DNA of 64,000 nucleotides. It comes from Mycobacterium sp. GTDB lineage: Bacteria > Actinomycetota > Actinomycetes > Mycobacteriales > Mycobacteriaceae. The stretch spans positions 29,757-93,756 of the forward strand of contig RXJD01000063.1 in assembly GCA_003987775.1 (NCBI GenBank). Direction: 5' to 3'. Position numbers and translations under genes: made by a program. This document shows, piece after piece, positions 44,546-53,767 of the stretch. Numbering within the stretch: the stretch's first letter is position 1; every line of letters begins with the position of its first letter. Under the pieces are notes generated by a model. The model was not told where the DNA came from, searched no databases, and saw only the letters and a program-made list of their open reading frames with translations.

Positions 44546-46966
44546 TCAGTCGGCTCTTACGAAGCCGTTGGCCTGCGCCACTGCCTCGTTGGCGAACCAA
44601 ATCTCAGCCAGAGTGTCGTGGTACAACGCGCTGTTGGGCGTGTAGTACAGACCGAATCGGGCGCTGGCCTTGATCGGGTAGCCATCCGGGGCCCGGTACG
44701 GGTCATCCTCGAGAGGCAGGTGGATGGTTGGCCGCACTGCAGCACCCTCCGCGCCTCGGGCCGCCTCGGCCTGCGGCGCCGCGGCGTAAGCCGCCTCGGT
44801 CGCTGCCGGCGCATAACCAGGGTCATCGGCGGCGGCATGCCGCCCCTTCCTCGGCTCAGGCGCCACGTTCGCGTCCTCCGGCGCCACGTCGGGCACCTCC
44901 TCTTCCGCGGGACCTCCACGCGGATAGAAGATGTCCGGAAATTCGTGCTCCGGATGGGCCTCGGGAACGTCCGGCGCCGCAGCACCTTCGCTGTGCGGTA
45001 TCGAGGACTCCTCCGCGAACGCTTCCGGCGAGACCGTTTCCGCAACGTGGGGCTCGGCCTCCACGAGCTGGCCGAATGCGCCGCGTGTGACGATGGGTGT
45101 CGGGGTGGTGTCCACCGCGTCGGGGTCTTCATCGCCTTCGAACCCGCCGGACTCGTCGTGCTCCTCGAAGTCCGTGTCCTGCTCGGCCGCAGCCACGTAT
45201 TCCTCGGATCCGGCGGCGTAATCGTCGGCGCCGTGCGCGTAGTCGTCGGCGCCATGCGCGTAGTCGTCGGCGCCGTGCGCGTAGTCGTCGGCGCCATGCG
45301 CGTAGTCGTCGGCGCCATGCGCATAGTCGTCGGCGTATTCGGCGCTGCGGTCGTGCTCGTCGTGGTATTCCTCACGGCCCAGACCGCGCTCGTCGGGCGC
45401 GGCCACGGTCCCGCCCCCTCTGGACCAGCTCACCCGCGGCGCTGCACCGTACTCCGGCATCTCGTGCTCTTCAGGGTGGTGCTCGACTGGCGGGAAGCGC
45501 TCGGAGCCGTAATCGATGTCGTCGTGCGACCAGCGCCCGTCGGCGCCCCTGTCGAACTCGTCGGCCACATCGTGACCGTGGTCGTACGCGGGCACTGCCC
45601 GGCCGGCGCGACGGCGGCGCAGGCCGAACACCACCAGCACAGTCATCAGAACAAGCAGCAACACCGGCACCGCCACCGCCAACCACCACCAGTGGAAGGT
45701 GAACTTCTTGCCGGGCGGTGGCGACGCGGTGGTGCTGGGCTGGTTCTGCCCCGACACCTGCAGGCCGGACAGCAGCGGCGCCAAGTTCGCTGGATCGGTG
45801 GTGAAGGTGTTCTTCGCACGGTTCCACGACACCTTGCCGCCGGTGAACTTCTGCGAGACCACGTCTCCGTCGACGCTCTGGTCGCCCACGGGGGCGCCCA
45901 GTTTGCCGGTGGCCCCCTTCAGCTTGTCCCATGCCGCCTTCATGGCGCCGCGCACGACGAACGCGCCGTGATCAGGAGTCCAGAAGATCACCGGCTTGTC
46001 GGCGGCGGAGAACGTGGCGATCCGGCTGGCCGGGGTGATGCCGCCGTCCGCCTCATTCGAGATCGGGAAGCCCAGGTCACTGCTGACCGGTCCGCCCAAC
46101 GACTCGTACTTCTGCAGGATCGGCCCTTCGACGGCGTTGGCGCCGGTGGCCGGGCTGAAGAAGATCTTGCCGCCGTTGAACTCCTGGACGATGCCGTCGC
46201 CACCGATCGGATTCGGGCCGCCCTTCTTGGCGCCCAGCGGACCGTTCGCGCCGCCGGCCGCACGCCACGCCATGTTGATGGCAGCGGTGGGATCAATCGC
46301 TATCTGCAGGCCCTTGAGCTGATCGGCCAGGGCCGGCGGGTTGGTGCTGAACTCCTTGGTCTTCCTGTTCCAGGACACCTCTCCGCCGGTGAACTTCTGC
46401 GACGCCACTTCACCGTCGTAGGTTTCGTCGCCGACCGGCGCCCCCAGCACCCCGCCCGAGCTGCCGAGTTTGTCCCAGGCGGCGTTGAGTGCGCCGCGGA
46501 CCACGAATGCGCCGTGATCGGGTGTCCAGAAGATCACCGGGTTGTCGCTGGCCGCGAATGTGCTCACCCGGCTGTCGGGCCCGGCGAGTCCGGGCACCTC
46601 GTTGATGGTCGGAAATCCGAGATCGCTGTTGGCCGGACCGCCCAGTGACTCGTATTTGTCCAGGATGGGGCCGAACATGTACTTGGCACCGGTGGCGGGA
46701 GTGAAGTACATCTTGCCGCCGTCGAAGTCCAGAGCGAATCCGTCCCCGAGGGGGTAGACGTCGCCTTTTCTGGCGCCGAGCGTGGACGAGGCACCGCCCG
46801 CCTTATCCCATGCGGCCATCATGGCCGCCTCGGCGTCGCCGATCGGCGACGCGGACGCGGCAGGCGCCAGCAACCCCAGGGCCAAACCGGTCGCCAACGC
46901 GGCGGCCGTCAGGCCGACCAGCGCACGCCCAACCAACTTGTTCAATTGACCCCTCTGCCCGTTCAC
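44546..46966 (-). CDS. LGFP-repeat membrane protein with repetitive cytosolic tail (Rv2721c-like)
   Basis: This protein of about 806 residues has a signal peptide (LVGLTAAALATGLALGLLAPAASA) and two tandem modules of LGFP repeats (LGFPTINE, LGAPVGDE, LGFPISNE, LGAPVGDQ) up to residue 410. One transmembrane helix follows (about 425-450, WWWLAVAVPVLLLVLM). The long acidic tail contains five copies of DDYAHGA. LGFP repeats are thought to bind the cell wall, so the protein probably links envelope to cytosol. GTG at 46966 has a GGAGG ribosome site. It converges on lexA, 28 bases from its stop. Confidence 0.86.
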   Translation of the reverse strand: MNGQRGQLNKLVGRALVGLTAAALATGLALGLLAPAASASPIGDAEAAMMAAWDKAGGASSTLGARKGDVYPLGDGFALDFDGGKMYFTPATGAKYMFGPILDKYESLGGPANSDLGFPTINEVPGLAGPDSRVSTFAASDNPVIFWTPDHGAFVVRGALNAAWDKLGSSGGVLGAPVGDETYDGEVASQKFTGGEVSWNRKTKEFSTNPPALADQLKGLQIAIDPTAAINMAWRAAGGANGPLGAKKGGPNPIGGDGIVQEFNGGKIFFSPATGANAVEGPILQKYESLGGPVSSDLGFPISNEADGGITPASRIATFSAADKPVIFWTPDHGAFVVRGAMKAAWDKLKGATGKLGAPVGDQSVDGDVVSQKFTGGKVSWNRAKNTFTTDPANLAPLLSGLQVSGQNQPSTTASPPPGKKFTFHWWWLAVAVPVLLLVLMTVLVVFGLRRRRAGRAVPAYDHGHDVADEFDRGADGRWSHDDIDYGSERFPPVEHHPEEHEMPEYGAAPRVSWSRGGGTVAAPDERGLGREEYHDEHDRSAEYADDYAHGADDYAHGADDYAHGADDYAHGADDYAHGADDYAAGSEEYVAAAEQDTDFEEHDESGGFEGDEDPDAVDTTPTPIVTRGAFGQLVEAEPHVAETVSPEAFAEESSIPHSEGAAAPDVPEAHPEHEFPDIFYPRGGPAEEEVPDVAPEDANVAPEPRKGRHAAADDPGYAPAATEAAYAAAPQAEAARGAEGAAVRPTIHLPLEDDPYRAPDGYPIKASARFGLYYTPNSALYHDTLAEIWFANEAVAQANGFVRAD
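45227..45331 (-). repeat. Five tandem 21-base repeats encoding DDYAHGA
   Basis: Five in-frame copies of a 21-base unit, differing at only a few positions, encode DDYAHGA in the cytosolic tail. A sixth, degenerate unit (DDYAAGS, 45206-45226) follows in the protein. Such a near-identical array can change copy number by slippage without breaking the frame. Confidence 0.9.
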
Positions 46967-47277
46967 CAAGCCTCCAAGCCGACGCCCTGCCCACCTGGCA
47001 AGCAGGCGGATTCACCGCCGTGGGCCGTTTCCCGGCCACGATTCACATCGCCACCGGGCTCGCATAACTTTGCTCTAGCGAACGAGATATGCGAAGTCAA
47101 ATCGTACATATTACGGAAACGGATACCGAGCCGATGTCGAAATGATGCCGGCCCGCGCTCGTGTCGCGAGAAACCGGTGAAACCGCGCTGCGCCCCTGTC
47201 ACCCATTGGGTTACCGTGCCGGAGACAACATCCCGCCTGGCATGCCGGCCGATCCCGTGAGAGGAAATCCAGCGCGC
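46967..47277. other. Divergent intergenic region, LGFP protein and TerC
   Basis: This 311-base region separates the divergent LGFP-protein and terC-like genes and has no credible gene. It contains an AT-richer patch (47065-47120, including TACATATTACG), which may hold promoters for either direction. A yybP-ykoY (Mn2+) riboswitch, common upstream of TerC genes, was looked for and not recognised. Confidence 0.5.
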
Positions 47278-48453
47278 ATGGGCGTTTCCGGACTTGGCTG
47301 GGCCGTCACCATCGTCCTCATCGCCGGTTTGATGCTGTTCGACTATGTCTTTCAGGTACGCAAGACGCACGTGCCGACGCTACGTGAGGCCGCGATCTGG
47401 TCGGCGACCTATATCGGCATAGCGGTGATCTTCGGTGTGGGCGTCGCCGTCCTGGGCAGCCCCCACATGGCAGTCGAGTATTTCGCCGGCTACCTGAGCA
47501 ACGAAGCCCTTTCCGTGGACAACCTTTTCGTCTTCCTGGTGATCATCAGCAGCTTCGCGGTGCCCAGGGTGGCGCAGCAGAAGGTGCTGTTGTTCGGTAT
47601 CGCTTTCGCGCTGATCGCGCGCACCGTCTTCATCATTCTGGGCGGCGCACTCCTCAACAGCTTCAACGCGGTCTTCTACGTATTCGGCCTGGGCCTGCTG
47701 GTGATGGCCGGCAAACTCGCCAAACCGGCAGAGACAGAAGACAGTAACGCCGACAACCTGGTCATCCGATTGGCCAACCGCTTCCTGCGGACATCCACCG
47801 AGTACGACGGAGACGGGCTGTTCGTCGTGCAGGACGGTCGGCGGGTGATGACGCCGCTGCTGCTGGTCATGATCGCCGTCGGCGGTACCGACCTGTTGTT
47901 CGCGTTCGATTCGGTGCCCGCGATGTTCGGTCTGACGCAGAACATTTACCTGGTGTTCGCCGCGACCGCGTTCTCACTACTCGGCCTTCGCCAACTGTAC
48001 TTTCTGATCGACAATCTGCTGGACCGGCTGGTCTACCTGACCTACGGACTGGCCGTGGTACTGGGCTTCATCGGTGTGAAGCTGATCCTGGAAGCGCTGC
48101 ACGACAACAACCTTCCCTTCATCAACCACGGCAGGCCGGTTCCGGTCGTCGAATTGAGCATCACGGTGTCGCTGCTGGTGATCGTCGCGGTGCTGCTGAT
48201 AACGACGCTGGTGTCGTTGTATTCAGCGCGCGGCCGCAGGCAGAACGCCGTCAGCCGGGCACGCCGGCATGCGAAGGAGTACCTGGCCTCGATGCAGGAT
48301 CCGGCGCAACGCGACGAGGCGTACGCCGCGCTGCTGCAGGCGGAACGCGAAATAGACGTGCTGGCAAGCAAATACAACGCCAAGCTCAGACCGGACGACG
48401 AGCTGGCGGAGCTACTGCGGCGGGTGCACGAGGCGCACCGCGACGCGGACTAA
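47278..48453 (+). CDS. TerC family integral membrane protein
   Basis: This 391-residue protein has about nine transmembrane segments and the TerC signature (LSVDNLFVFLVIISSF, with the conserved Asp, and GGTDLLFAFDSVPAMFGLTQ). TerC/Alx proteins are thought to export or handle Mn2+ or Ca2+ and support metalation of exported proteins. The C-terminal 90 residues are charged and cytosolic. The ATG at 47278 (MGVSGLGW) follows GAGAGGAAA; a longer in-frame start from 47161 encodes an implausible polar N-terminus. Confidence 0.9.
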   Translation: MGVSGLGWAVTIVLIAGLMLFDYVFQVRKTHVPTLREAAIWSATYIGIAVIFGVGVAVLGSPHMAVEYFAGYLSNEALSVDNLFVFLVIISSFAVPRVAQQKVLLFGIAFALIARTVFIILGGALLNSFNAVFYVFGLGLLVMAGKLAKPAETEDSNADNLVIRLANRFLRTSTEYDGDGLFVVQDGRRVMTPLLLVMIAVGGTDLLFAFDSVPAMFGLTQNIYLVFAATAFSLLGLRQLYFLIDNLLDRLVYLTYGLAVVLGFIGVKLILEALHDNNLPFINHGRPVPVVELSITVSLLVIVAVLLITTLVSLYSARGRRQNAVSRARRHAKEYLASMQDPAQRDEAYAALLQAEREIDVLASKYNAKLRPDDELAELLRRVHEAHRDAD

Positions 48454-48456
48454 GCG

Positions 48457-49617
48457 CTAGACGCCCAGCCCGCGGCCGATGATCTCTTTCATGATCTCGG
48501 TCGTGCCGCCGTAGATGGTCTGCACCCGGGCGTCGAGATAGGCACGGGCAACATCGTATTCGCGCATGTAGCCGTACCCACCATGCAGTTGCAGGCAGCG
48601 GTCGATCAGATGAACCTGCTTTTCGGTGGAGTACCACTTGGCCATCGCGGCCTGCTCGGCCGTCAGCTTCCCCTCCAGGTGGAGCGCGATGAAGTTGTCC
48701 ACCATGATGCGTACCACGGTGGCCTCGGTCGCCAGCTCGGCCAACACGAACCGGCTGTTCTGGAAGCTACCGATCGGCTTGCCAAAAGCCTTGCGCTCCT
48801 TGGTGTATTGCAGCGTCTGCTCGAGCACCGTTTCCATGGCAGTTGCCGCCATGACGGCGATGTTCAGCCGTTCCTGCGGCAGGTTCTGCATCAGGTAGAT
48901 GAAGCCCATGCCCTCCTGGCCGAGCAGGTTCTCGGCCGGAACCTTCACGTCCGTGAAAGACAGTTCGGCGGTGTCCTGGGCGTCCAGGCCTATCTTGTCG
49001 AGGTGACGGCCGCGTTCGAAGCCCTCCATGCCGCGCTCGACGACCAGCAGGCTGAAGCCCTGCGCGCCCTTCTCCGGGTCGGTCTGCGCCACGACGATCA
49101 CCAGGTCGGAGTTGATTCCGTTGGTGATGAACGTCTTTGACCCGTTGAGCACGTAGTGGTCGCCCTCTTTGACCGCGCGGGTCTTGATGCCCTGCAGGTC
49201 ACTTCCGGTGCCCGGCTCGGTCATCGCGATCGCGGTGATCAGTTCTCCGGTGCAGAATTTCGGCAGCCAGCGCTGCTTCTGCTCTTCGGTGGCCAGGTGC
49301 AGCAGGTAGGGCGCAATGATGTCGTTGTGCAGGCCGAACCCGATGCCGCTGTAGCGACCGCGGGTGGTCTCCTCGGTGACGATCGTGTTGTAGCGAAAAT
49401 CCGGGTTTCCCCCGCCGCCGTACTCCTCCGGCACCGCCATGCCCAGGAAGCCCTGTTTGCCGGCTTCCAGCCACACTCCGCGGTCGACGATGTGGGCCTT
49501 CTCCCATTCATCGTGATACGGCGCGACGTGCCGATCGAGGAATGCGCGATACGACTCCCGGAACAGCTCGTGCTCCGGTTCGAAAAGTGTGCGCTGGTAC
49601 TTGACGGCGCTGCCCAT
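48457..49617 (-). CDS. fadE20: Acyl-CoA dehydrogenase FadE20
   Basis: This 386-residue flavoprotein introduces a trans-2 double bond into acyl-CoA. FAD and substrate motifs are visible: AMTEPGTGSDLQGIKTRA in the middle, and the C-terminal LHGGYGYMREYDVARAYLD and IYGGTTEIMKEIIGR. Length is standard. The start is MGSAVKYQRTLFEPEHE. It corresponds to Rv2724c. A TetR-type palindromic operator lies 51 bases upstream, so regulation by a fatty-acid-responsive repressor is likely. Confidence 0.93.
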   Translation of the reverse strand: MGSAVKYQRTLFEPEHELFRESYRAFLDRHVAPYHDEWEKAHIVDRGVWLEAGKQGFLGMAVPEEYGGGGNPDFRYNTIVTEETTRGRYSGIGFGLHNDIIAPYLLHLATEEQKQRWLPKFCTGELITAIAMTEPGTGSDLQGIKTRAVKEGDHYVLNGSKTFITNGINSDLVIVVAQTDPEKGAQGFSLLVVERGMEGFERGRHLDKIGLDAQDTAELSFTDVKVPAENLLGQEGMGFIYLMQNLPQERLNIAVMAATAMETVLEQTLQYTKERKAFGKPIGSFQNSRFVLAELATEATVVRIMVDNFIALHLEGKLTAEQAAMAKWYSTEKQVHLIDRCLQLHGGYGYMREYDVARAYLDARVQTIYGGTTEIMKEIIGRGLGV

Positions 49618-49667
49618 GGGTGCGACCTCCGGCTGTCATAGGTGGAAGACTCTTGAGCCCAACATAT

Positions 49668-49685
49668 ACCAACCGGGCGGTTGGT
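49668..49685. promoter_or_regulatory. TetR-type operator upstream of fadE20
   Basis: ACCAACC-GGGC-GGTTGGT is a perfect 7-base inverted repeat with a 4-base centre, the classic TetR-family operator pattern of actinobacterial fatty-acid genes. It overlaps the probable -10 region (TATATG on the minus strand, next to it). No adjacent tetR gene is present, so the repressor is encoded elsewhere. Confidence 0.65.
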
Positions 49686-49706
49686 CGAGCGGGCGCGTCT
49701 GCCTGG

Positions 49707-51143
49707 TTAGGCTTCCGACCCGAATTGCCGCAGCGCAGCGGCCAGCGCCACCGGGACCCGCGCCTGGATGCGGGTGCCGTCGGCCTGATGGTCTGCCTGG
49801 TGGACCCGCCCGTCGGAGTGAACCCTGGCCACCAGGTCGCCGCGGTCGTAGGGGATGACGACATCCACGGCCGTATCGGTGGGCACGGCGAGTTCGGCCA
49901 TCCGCTGGCGCAGCGCGTCGATACCATCGCCGGTGCGAGCGGAGACGAAGACCGCGCCGGGAAGTTCGTGGCGCAGCCTGGCCAGCATCAGATCGCCGGC
50001 GGCGTCGATTTTGTTGACCACCACCAGTTCCGGCGGAGCTTCGGCTCCGTGATCGGCGACCACGTCGGAGATCACCTGCCGCACGGCACTGATCTGGGCC
50101 AACGGGTTGACGTCCGACCCGTCGACGACGTGCACCAGCAGATCCGCGTCGACGACCTCCTCCAAGGTGGAGCGGAACGCCTCGACCAGCTGGGTCGGCA
50201 GATGACGCACGAAGCCGACAGTGTCGGTGAGCACGAATGGGCGGCCGTCGTCGAATTCGGTGCGCCGGGTGGTGGGTTCCAGGGTGGCGAACAGCGCGTC
50301 CTGGACGAGCACGCCGGCCCCCGTGAGCGCATTGAGAACGCTGGATTTGCCGGCGTTGGTGTAGCCCACGATGGCGATGGACGGCATGTCGGAGTGCAGG
50401 CGACGGCTGCGCTGGGTGTCGCGGACCTGCTTCATCGCCCTGATCTCGCGCTTGAGTTTGGACATGCGCTCGCGGATGCGGCGCCGGTCGGTTTCGATCT
50501 TGGTTTCACCCGGGCCACGAAGGCCCACACCGCCGCCGCTACCACCGGCTCGACCGCCGGCCTGCCGGGACATCGACTCACCCCAGCCGCGCAGCCGCGG
50601 CAGCATGTACTCCATCTGTGCCAGCGAGACCTGCGCCTTGCCTTCCCGGCTGGTGGCGTGCTGCGCGAAGATGTCCAGGATCAACGCGGTCCGGTCGATG
50701 ACTTTGACCTTCACCGCCTTTTCCAGCGCGGTCAGCTGGGCCGGGGACAGTTCGCCGTCGCAGATCACGGTGTCGGCGCCGGTGGCCAGCACCACCTCGC
50801 GAAGCTCCTGGGCCTTGCCCGAACCGATGTAGGTCGACGGATCGGGGCGATCGCGGCGCTGAATGAGCCCCTCGAGCACCTGGGAACCCGCGGTTTCGGC
50901 CAGCGCCGCCAACTCGGCGAGGCTGGCCTGGTTGTCGGCCGAGGTGCCCTCGGTCCAGACGCCGACCAGCACCACGCGTTCCAGGCGCAGCTGGCGGTAC
51001 TCGACCTCGGAGATGTCGGTGAGTTCGGTCGACAGCCCCGCGACCCGGCGCAATGCAGATCGGTCTTCCAGGGCAAGTTCGCCAGTGCTGGGCTCCGGCC
51101 CGATGGTCTCGGGAAACTCGGGAAATGAATCAGAATTTTTCAT
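49707..51143 (-). CDS. hflX: GTPase HflX
   Basis: This 478-residue GTPase binds 50S subunits and rescues or splits stalled ribosomes. The N-terminal HflX domain is followed by a G domain with G1 GYTNAGKSSVLNAL, G3 DTVGFVRHLP and G4 VVNKID. A Gly-rich insertion (QAGGRAGGSGGGVGLRGPGE) lies between them. The ATG at 51143 (MKNSDSFPEF) is preferred to a TTG two codons earlier. It corresponds to Rv2725c and lies 46 bases downstream of dapF on the same strand. Confidence 0.94.
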   Translation of the reverse strand: MKNSDSFPEFPETIGPEPSTGELALEDRSALRRVAGLSTELTDISEVEYRQLRLERVVLVGVWTEGTSADNQASLAELAALAETAGSQVLEGLIQRRDRPDPSTYIGSGKAQELREVVLATGADTVICDGELSPAQLTALEKAVKVKVIDRTALILDIFAQHATSREGKAQVSLAQMEYMLPRLRGWGESMSRQAGGRAGGSGGGVGLRGPGETKIETDRRRIRERMSKLKREIRAMKQVRDTQRSRRLHSDMPSIAIVGYTNAGKSSVLNALTGAGVLVQDALFATLEPTTRRTEFDDGRPFVLTDTVGFVRHLPTQLVEAFRSTLEEVVDADLLVHVVDGSDVNPLAQISAVRQVISDVVADHGAEAPPELVVVNKIDAAGDLMLARLRHELPGAVFVSARTGDGIDALRQRMAELAVPTDTAVDVVIPYDRGDLVARVHSDGRVHQADHQADGTRIQARVPVALAAALRQFGSEA

Positions 51144-51189
51144 AGGCAATTAGCAATGTTGCACGCCGAATCGGCGTCATGCACCTGAT

Positions 51190-52062
51190 TTAACGCTCTT
51201 GCGCGCGCCACCATTCCCCGCTCACTTCGCCGTGTGCCACCAGTACCGACGGCCCGCGCAGGAAGCTGGTCGATTCGGTGACGGTGACGGTGACGTCGCC
51301 GCCGGGCACCCGCACGGTCAGGACGCCGGTGTCGGCGCCGGTGGTGGCCAGCGCGGCGACCGCGGCCGCCACCGTTCCGGTGCCGCAGGAGCGGGTCTCC
51401 CCCACGCCGCGTTCGTGCACCCGCATGCAGACCTGGCCATCGAGCGGCAGGGTGAGCACTTCGACGTTGACGCCCTCGGGGAACTGGTCCGCGTCGAAGT
51501 GCACCGGAGCCGCAACGTCCAGAGCCGCCAGAGCCTCCACCGTGAGCCCCGGATCGGCGCACGCGAGGTGCGGGTTGCCGACGTCGACGGCCACGCCGGT
51601 AAACCGCCGGCCGCCGACCACGGCATGGCCGGTGCCCAGTTTGTTGGCCTTGCCCATGTCCACGGCGACATCGGCGTCGGTCGCATCGACGTGGTGCAGC
51701 ATGACCGGCCGCGGCCCCGCGAGCGAGCCGACCACGAACTCGTCGCGCGACTCCAGCCCGCTGGCCCGAAGGTAGTGCGCGAACACGCGCACGCCGTTGC
51801 CGCACATCTGCGCTGTCGACCCGTCGGCGTTGCGGTAGTCCATGTACCAATCCGATTCGGCGACCCCGTCCGGCAGACGGTCGAGGACACCGGAGCCCAG
51901 GGCCGCACCGGCGGTGGTGACCCGCAGGACGCCGTCGGCGCCCAGTCCCCGGCGCCGGTCACACAGGGCGGCAACGCGCGCGGCGGACAGGGTCAACCGA
52001 CAATCCACGTCGGGCAACAGCACGAAGTCGTTCTGCGTGCCGTGGCCCTTGGCGAAGATCAT
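51190..52062 (-). CDS. dapF: Diaminopimelate epimerase
   Basis: This 290-residue enzyme interconverts LL- and meso-diaminopimelate for lysine and peptidoglycan synthesis. Both active-site Cys are present: C87 in [14 protein letters not shown] and C226 in [13 protein letters not shown]. The N-terminus [18 protein letters not shown] is typical of the mycobacterial enzyme. It belongs to the minus-strand series miaA-dapF-hflX. Confidence 0.95.
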   Translation of the reverse strand: MIFAKGHGTQNDFVLLPDVDCRLTLSAARVAALCDRRRGLGADGVLRVTTAGAALGSGVLDRLPDGVAESDWYMDYRNADGSTAQMCGNGVRVFAHYLRASGLESRDEFVVGSLAGPRPVMLHHVDATDADVAVDMGKANKLGTGHAVVGGRRFTGVAVDVGNPHLACADPGLTVEALAALDVAAPVHFDADQFPEGVNVEVLTLPLDGQVCMRVHERGVGETRSCGTGTVAAAVAALATTGADTGVLTVRVPGGDVTVTVTESTSFLRGPSVLVAHGEVSGEWWRAQER

Positions 52063-52116
52063 GGGCGCTCCTAGATGCCGCGTCTGATCCGCAGGGCGTT
52101 GGCGCGGATCACCCGG

Positions 52117-53037
52117 TCAGGATACGTGTCGCCAGACACGCAGCGCCTCGTCGACGGCACCGGCAGCAGACGGGTCGATCCAGTGCACGCGGTGGTCGCG
52201 GCGAAACCAGGACCGCTGGCGTCGCACGTAGCGGCGGGTGCCGACGAAAGTCTGCTCCTGCGCCTCGTGCAGCAACTCCGGTGTGCCGCCGGCATCCAGT
52301 GCGGTTATCACCTGGGCATAACCCAGGGCCCGCGAAGCGGTGACGCCGTCACGCAGCCCGCGGCCGAGCAGACCACGCACCTCCTCGACCAGCCCTTCGG
52401 CGAACATCAGCTCGGTGCGTCGCGCCAACCTCTGATCCAGAATCGTTGTCTCGCAATCCAACCCGATGATGGCCGTGCCCCAGCGCGGCGCGCCGATGCG
52501 CGGCGCCGACGCCGCGAACGGCTGTCCGGTCAGCTCGATCACTTCCAGGGCCCGCACCGTGCGTCTGCCGTCGGTGGGCAGGATGACGGCCGCCGCGGCC
52601 GGATCCCGACAGGCCAGTTCGGCGTGCAGTTCGGCGACACCGATCTCGGCCAGCCGCTGCTCCCAGCGGGCCCGCACTGCCGGATCGGTCGCGGGAAAGG
52701 TCCAGTCGTCCAGCAGCGACTGGATGTAGAGCATCGAGCCGCCGACCACGACCGGCACGGCTCCCCTGCGCTGGATCCCTTCGATGTCGGCGACTGCCGC
52801 CTGCTGGTAGCGGGCCACGGTCGCGGTCTGGGTGACGTCGAGGACGTCGAGTTGGTGATGCGGGATGCCGCGGCGCTGCCCGACGGGCAGCTTGGCGGTC
52901 CCGATGTCCATACCGCGATAGAGCTGCATCGCGTCGGCGTTGACGATTTCGGCTGCGCCGCCGAGTCGTTCGACCACATCGAGCGCCAGCTGCGACTTCC
53001 CGGCACCGGTGGGGCCGATGATCGCCAGTGGCCTCAC
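52117..53037 (-). CDS. miaA: tRNA dimethylallyltransferase MiaA
   Basis: This 306-residue enzyme transfers a dimethylallyl group to A37 of tRNAs reading codons with initial U, making the substrate for MiaB. The P-loop [17 protein letters not shown] is at the N-terminus, followed by [17 protein letters not shown] and the [14 protein letters not shown] motif. The GTG at 53037 overlaps the preceding gene's stop by four bases (GTGA). Its partner miaB lies about 4 kb further upstream on the same strand. Confidence 0.95.
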   Translation of the reverse strand: MRPLAIIGPTGAGKSQLALDVVERLGGAAEIVNADAMQLYRGMDIGTAKLPVGQRRGIPHHQLDVLDVTQTATVARYQQAAVADIEGIQRRGAVPVVVGGSMLYIQSLLDDWTFPATDPAVRARWEQRLAEIGVAELHAELACRDPAAAAVILPTDGRRTVRALEVIELTGQPFAASAPRIGAPRWGTAIIGLDCETTILDQRLARRTELMFAEGLVEEVRGLLGRGLRDGVTASRALGYAQVITALDAGGTPELLHEAQEQTFVGTRRYVRRQRSWFRRDHRVHWIDPSAAGAVDEALRVWRHVS

Positions 53038-53720
53038 GGCTGCCAGACGCCGACGAAGTAACCCACGCCGTAGGGGGCGCCACGGTACAGCTCCTTGGCC
53101 GAGCGCGGTCCGGGCCCGGCCAGGCCGGCCACGACGTTGAAAGCCACCCGTCCGAGAATCCGCTGCGGCAACCGGCTCAGGGCTGCGACGTCCCCACCGG
53201 CCAGCGCATCGTCGAGCAGTCGCTGGGCATCCGCGCCGCCGGGGTCGTAGCCGCCGGGCGCTCTGTCGGTCAGGGTGTTGGCACCGTCGGCCACGACCAG
53301 TACGCCAACCGGGTCCGGATGCTCGTCGATCTCGGCCCGCAAGTCGCGGCCGCGGTGCACCGCGGCGCCGGGGTCCTGGTCGCCCGCGTAAACCCGCACC
53401 TCGACAGAGGCGTCAGGGCGCGCCTGACCACGCACCCAGCCGGCCATCAGCGCGCACAGGGGCATGTCCATCCCCGCGCCCGCAGCCTGGGGCGTGAGGC
53501 GGACCGGCACGTCAACGCCGAATCCGGCGAAGGTGCCGACGCTATCCGGGCCCACCACGGCGTCCACCGGGCCGGTTCCCACGGCGACCCAGCGATCCGG
53601 CAGCACGGCTGCCGCGGCGAGGACAGCGGCCGATAGATCGGCGATCTCGGCAGCGGCGGCTCCGGCGAGTTCGGGAACGAGCACCGGCGCGCACGGGATG
53701 ACGGCGATGGCGCTCAGCAC
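53034..53720 (-). CDS. Class III extradiol dioxygenase-like protein (Rv2728c-like)
   Basis: This 228-residue protein resembles the fold of class III extradiol ring-cleavage dioxygenases and MEMO proteins ([21 protein letters not shown]-terminus, [21 protein letters not shown]). The usual iron-binding His residues are not clear, so it may be non-catalytic. It is translationally coupled with miaA (4-base overlap). The function is unknown. Confidence 0.75.
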   Translation of the reverse strand: MLSAIAVIPCAPVLVPELAGAAAAEIADLSAAVLAAAAVLPDRWVAVGTGPVDAVVGPDSVGTFAGFGVDVPVRLTPQAAGAGMDMPLCALMAGWVRGQARPDASVEVRVYAGDQDPGAAVHRGRDLRAEIDEHPDPVGVLVVADGANTLTDRAPGGYDPGGADAQRLLDDALAGGDVAALSRLPQRILGRVAFNVVAGLAGPGPRSAKELYRGAPYGVGYFVGVWQP

Positions 53721-53767
53721 GCCATCAAACTAGCGTCTCGGCGCGCGGGACATGCGAAGCAGTGCGC

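Noticed and set aside
45227-45331. CRISPR-like array
   Set aside because: The 21-base units are directly adjacent with no unique spacers and encode in-frame heptapeptides.
44468-46648. 726-codon open frame antisense to the LGFP-repeat protein
   Set aside because: It mirrors the repeat array (VRVVVGAM units) and has no domain; the minus strand encodes signal peptide, LGFP repeats and a membrane helix.
46967-47277. Possible yybP-ykoY Mn2+ riboswitch upstream of the TerC gene
   Set aside because: A few bases (GACAACATCCCGCC) recall one conserved loop, but the opposing conserved loop and stem pattern could not be found.
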